Part shown: piece by piece, positions 63,650 through 64,000 of the stretch | Layout: each line of letters opens with the position of its first letter | Position numbering within the stretch: position 1 is the stretch's first letter | Assembly: GCA_947623455.1 (NCBI GenBank) | Contig: OX392543.1 | Span: forward strand, 17,110,757 to 17,174,756 | From: Mimachlamys varia | Lineage: Eukaryota > Mollusca > Bivalvia > Pectinida > Pectinidae | Reading direction: 5' to 3' | DNA length: 64,000 nt | The notes under the pieces: model-generated | Seen by the model: the letters and a program-made list of their open reading frames with translations, nothing else | The model's database searches: none | What the model was told of the DNA's origin: nothing | Position numbers and translations under genes: made by a program

Positions 63650-64000
63650 CTGGAAAATTAAAACAGACAATTATATTTTATTTTACAATAGTATTGACCA
63701 AAAAGAGTTTGTTTGAAATTCCAAACCCCACATACTAAATGTTGAGAAATTTGCTAAATTTCATTTTTTATCTTTTACATTGTTTTGATGGTAAATGTAT
63801 TATAATAGAAGATATAATGTTACAGCATACCATTTACAGTAACTACTAGTGAAAGGCAAAATAACCACCAGGTAAAGATGGATTCCATCTGTTATGTGCA
63901 AGTTTGGTGCATAACTATTCCATTCCACAGTACTTTCTGAATTCAACATGTAATATTTGTTTGCATTTTGACTGTCAATATATTGGCACGGCACACAAAA

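Noticed and set aside
63800..63994. A further 5' exon of the gene (64-codon minus-strand frame)
   Set aside because: No Ig or linker character and no consistent acceptor/donor pair; treated as intron upstream of exon 1.
1..64000. A protein kinase domain, expected in twitchin and titin
   Set aside because: No glycine loop, HRD or DFG-type exon was seen among the minus-strand frames; if present it lies to the left of the window.

Overview
This window is intronic and exonic DNA from an animal, most likely a mollusc and probably a bivalve. The introns are AT-rich, splice sites are GT-AG, and the intron repeats (the 15.9-17.6 kb element with its GGTCACCTGA ends and GACGGACGAC tail, and a tRNA-headed SINE with a V-type core) are of kinds I associate with bivalve genomes. 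The species call is inference.

All the coding sequence I can support belongs to one giant gene on the minus strand. It enters at about 63.65 kb and leaves at about 0.53 kb, and neither its start codon nor its stop codon is inside. I resolve 78 exons, about 22.8 kb of coding sequence or about 7,600 residues, holding about 28 immunoglobulin (I-set) domains and 47 fibronectin type III (Fn3) domains. This is the architecture of the titin/twitchin/obscurin family of giant muscle proteins. No kinase domain lies in the window. The exact orthologue (titin-like, twitchin-like or IGFN1/obscurin-like) cannot be settled from this fragment.

Layout in transcript direction. (1) 63.6-60.4 kb: two N-proximal Ig domains, a charged linker with two R-R-x-S motifs, and the first of the tandem Igs. 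(2) 60.7-42.1 kb: 21 tandem Igs, nearly all one exon of 267-270 bases each, interrupted by one 816-base exon with a Glu/Thr-rich spacer before its Ig. (3) 41.7-34.7 kb: two copies of a five-domain module, Ig-Fn3-Fn3-Fn3-Ig, plus one further Ig. (4) 34.5-0.5 kb: 41 consecutive Fn3 domains with a strict three-domain super-repeat (called a, b, c here), which looks like the module's Fn3 triplet amplified about 14 times.

Almost every exon is phase 1 at both ends, so domains can be skipped or duplicated without frame loss. Introns hold about 15 copies of a ~90-base palindromic element, SINE pieces, one larger tandem-structured element, and several minisatellites. The most unusual feature is that several minisatellites sit directly on splice sites. 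One 36-base array copies a splice donor six times in the same reading frame, and a 53-base array copies another donor five more times.
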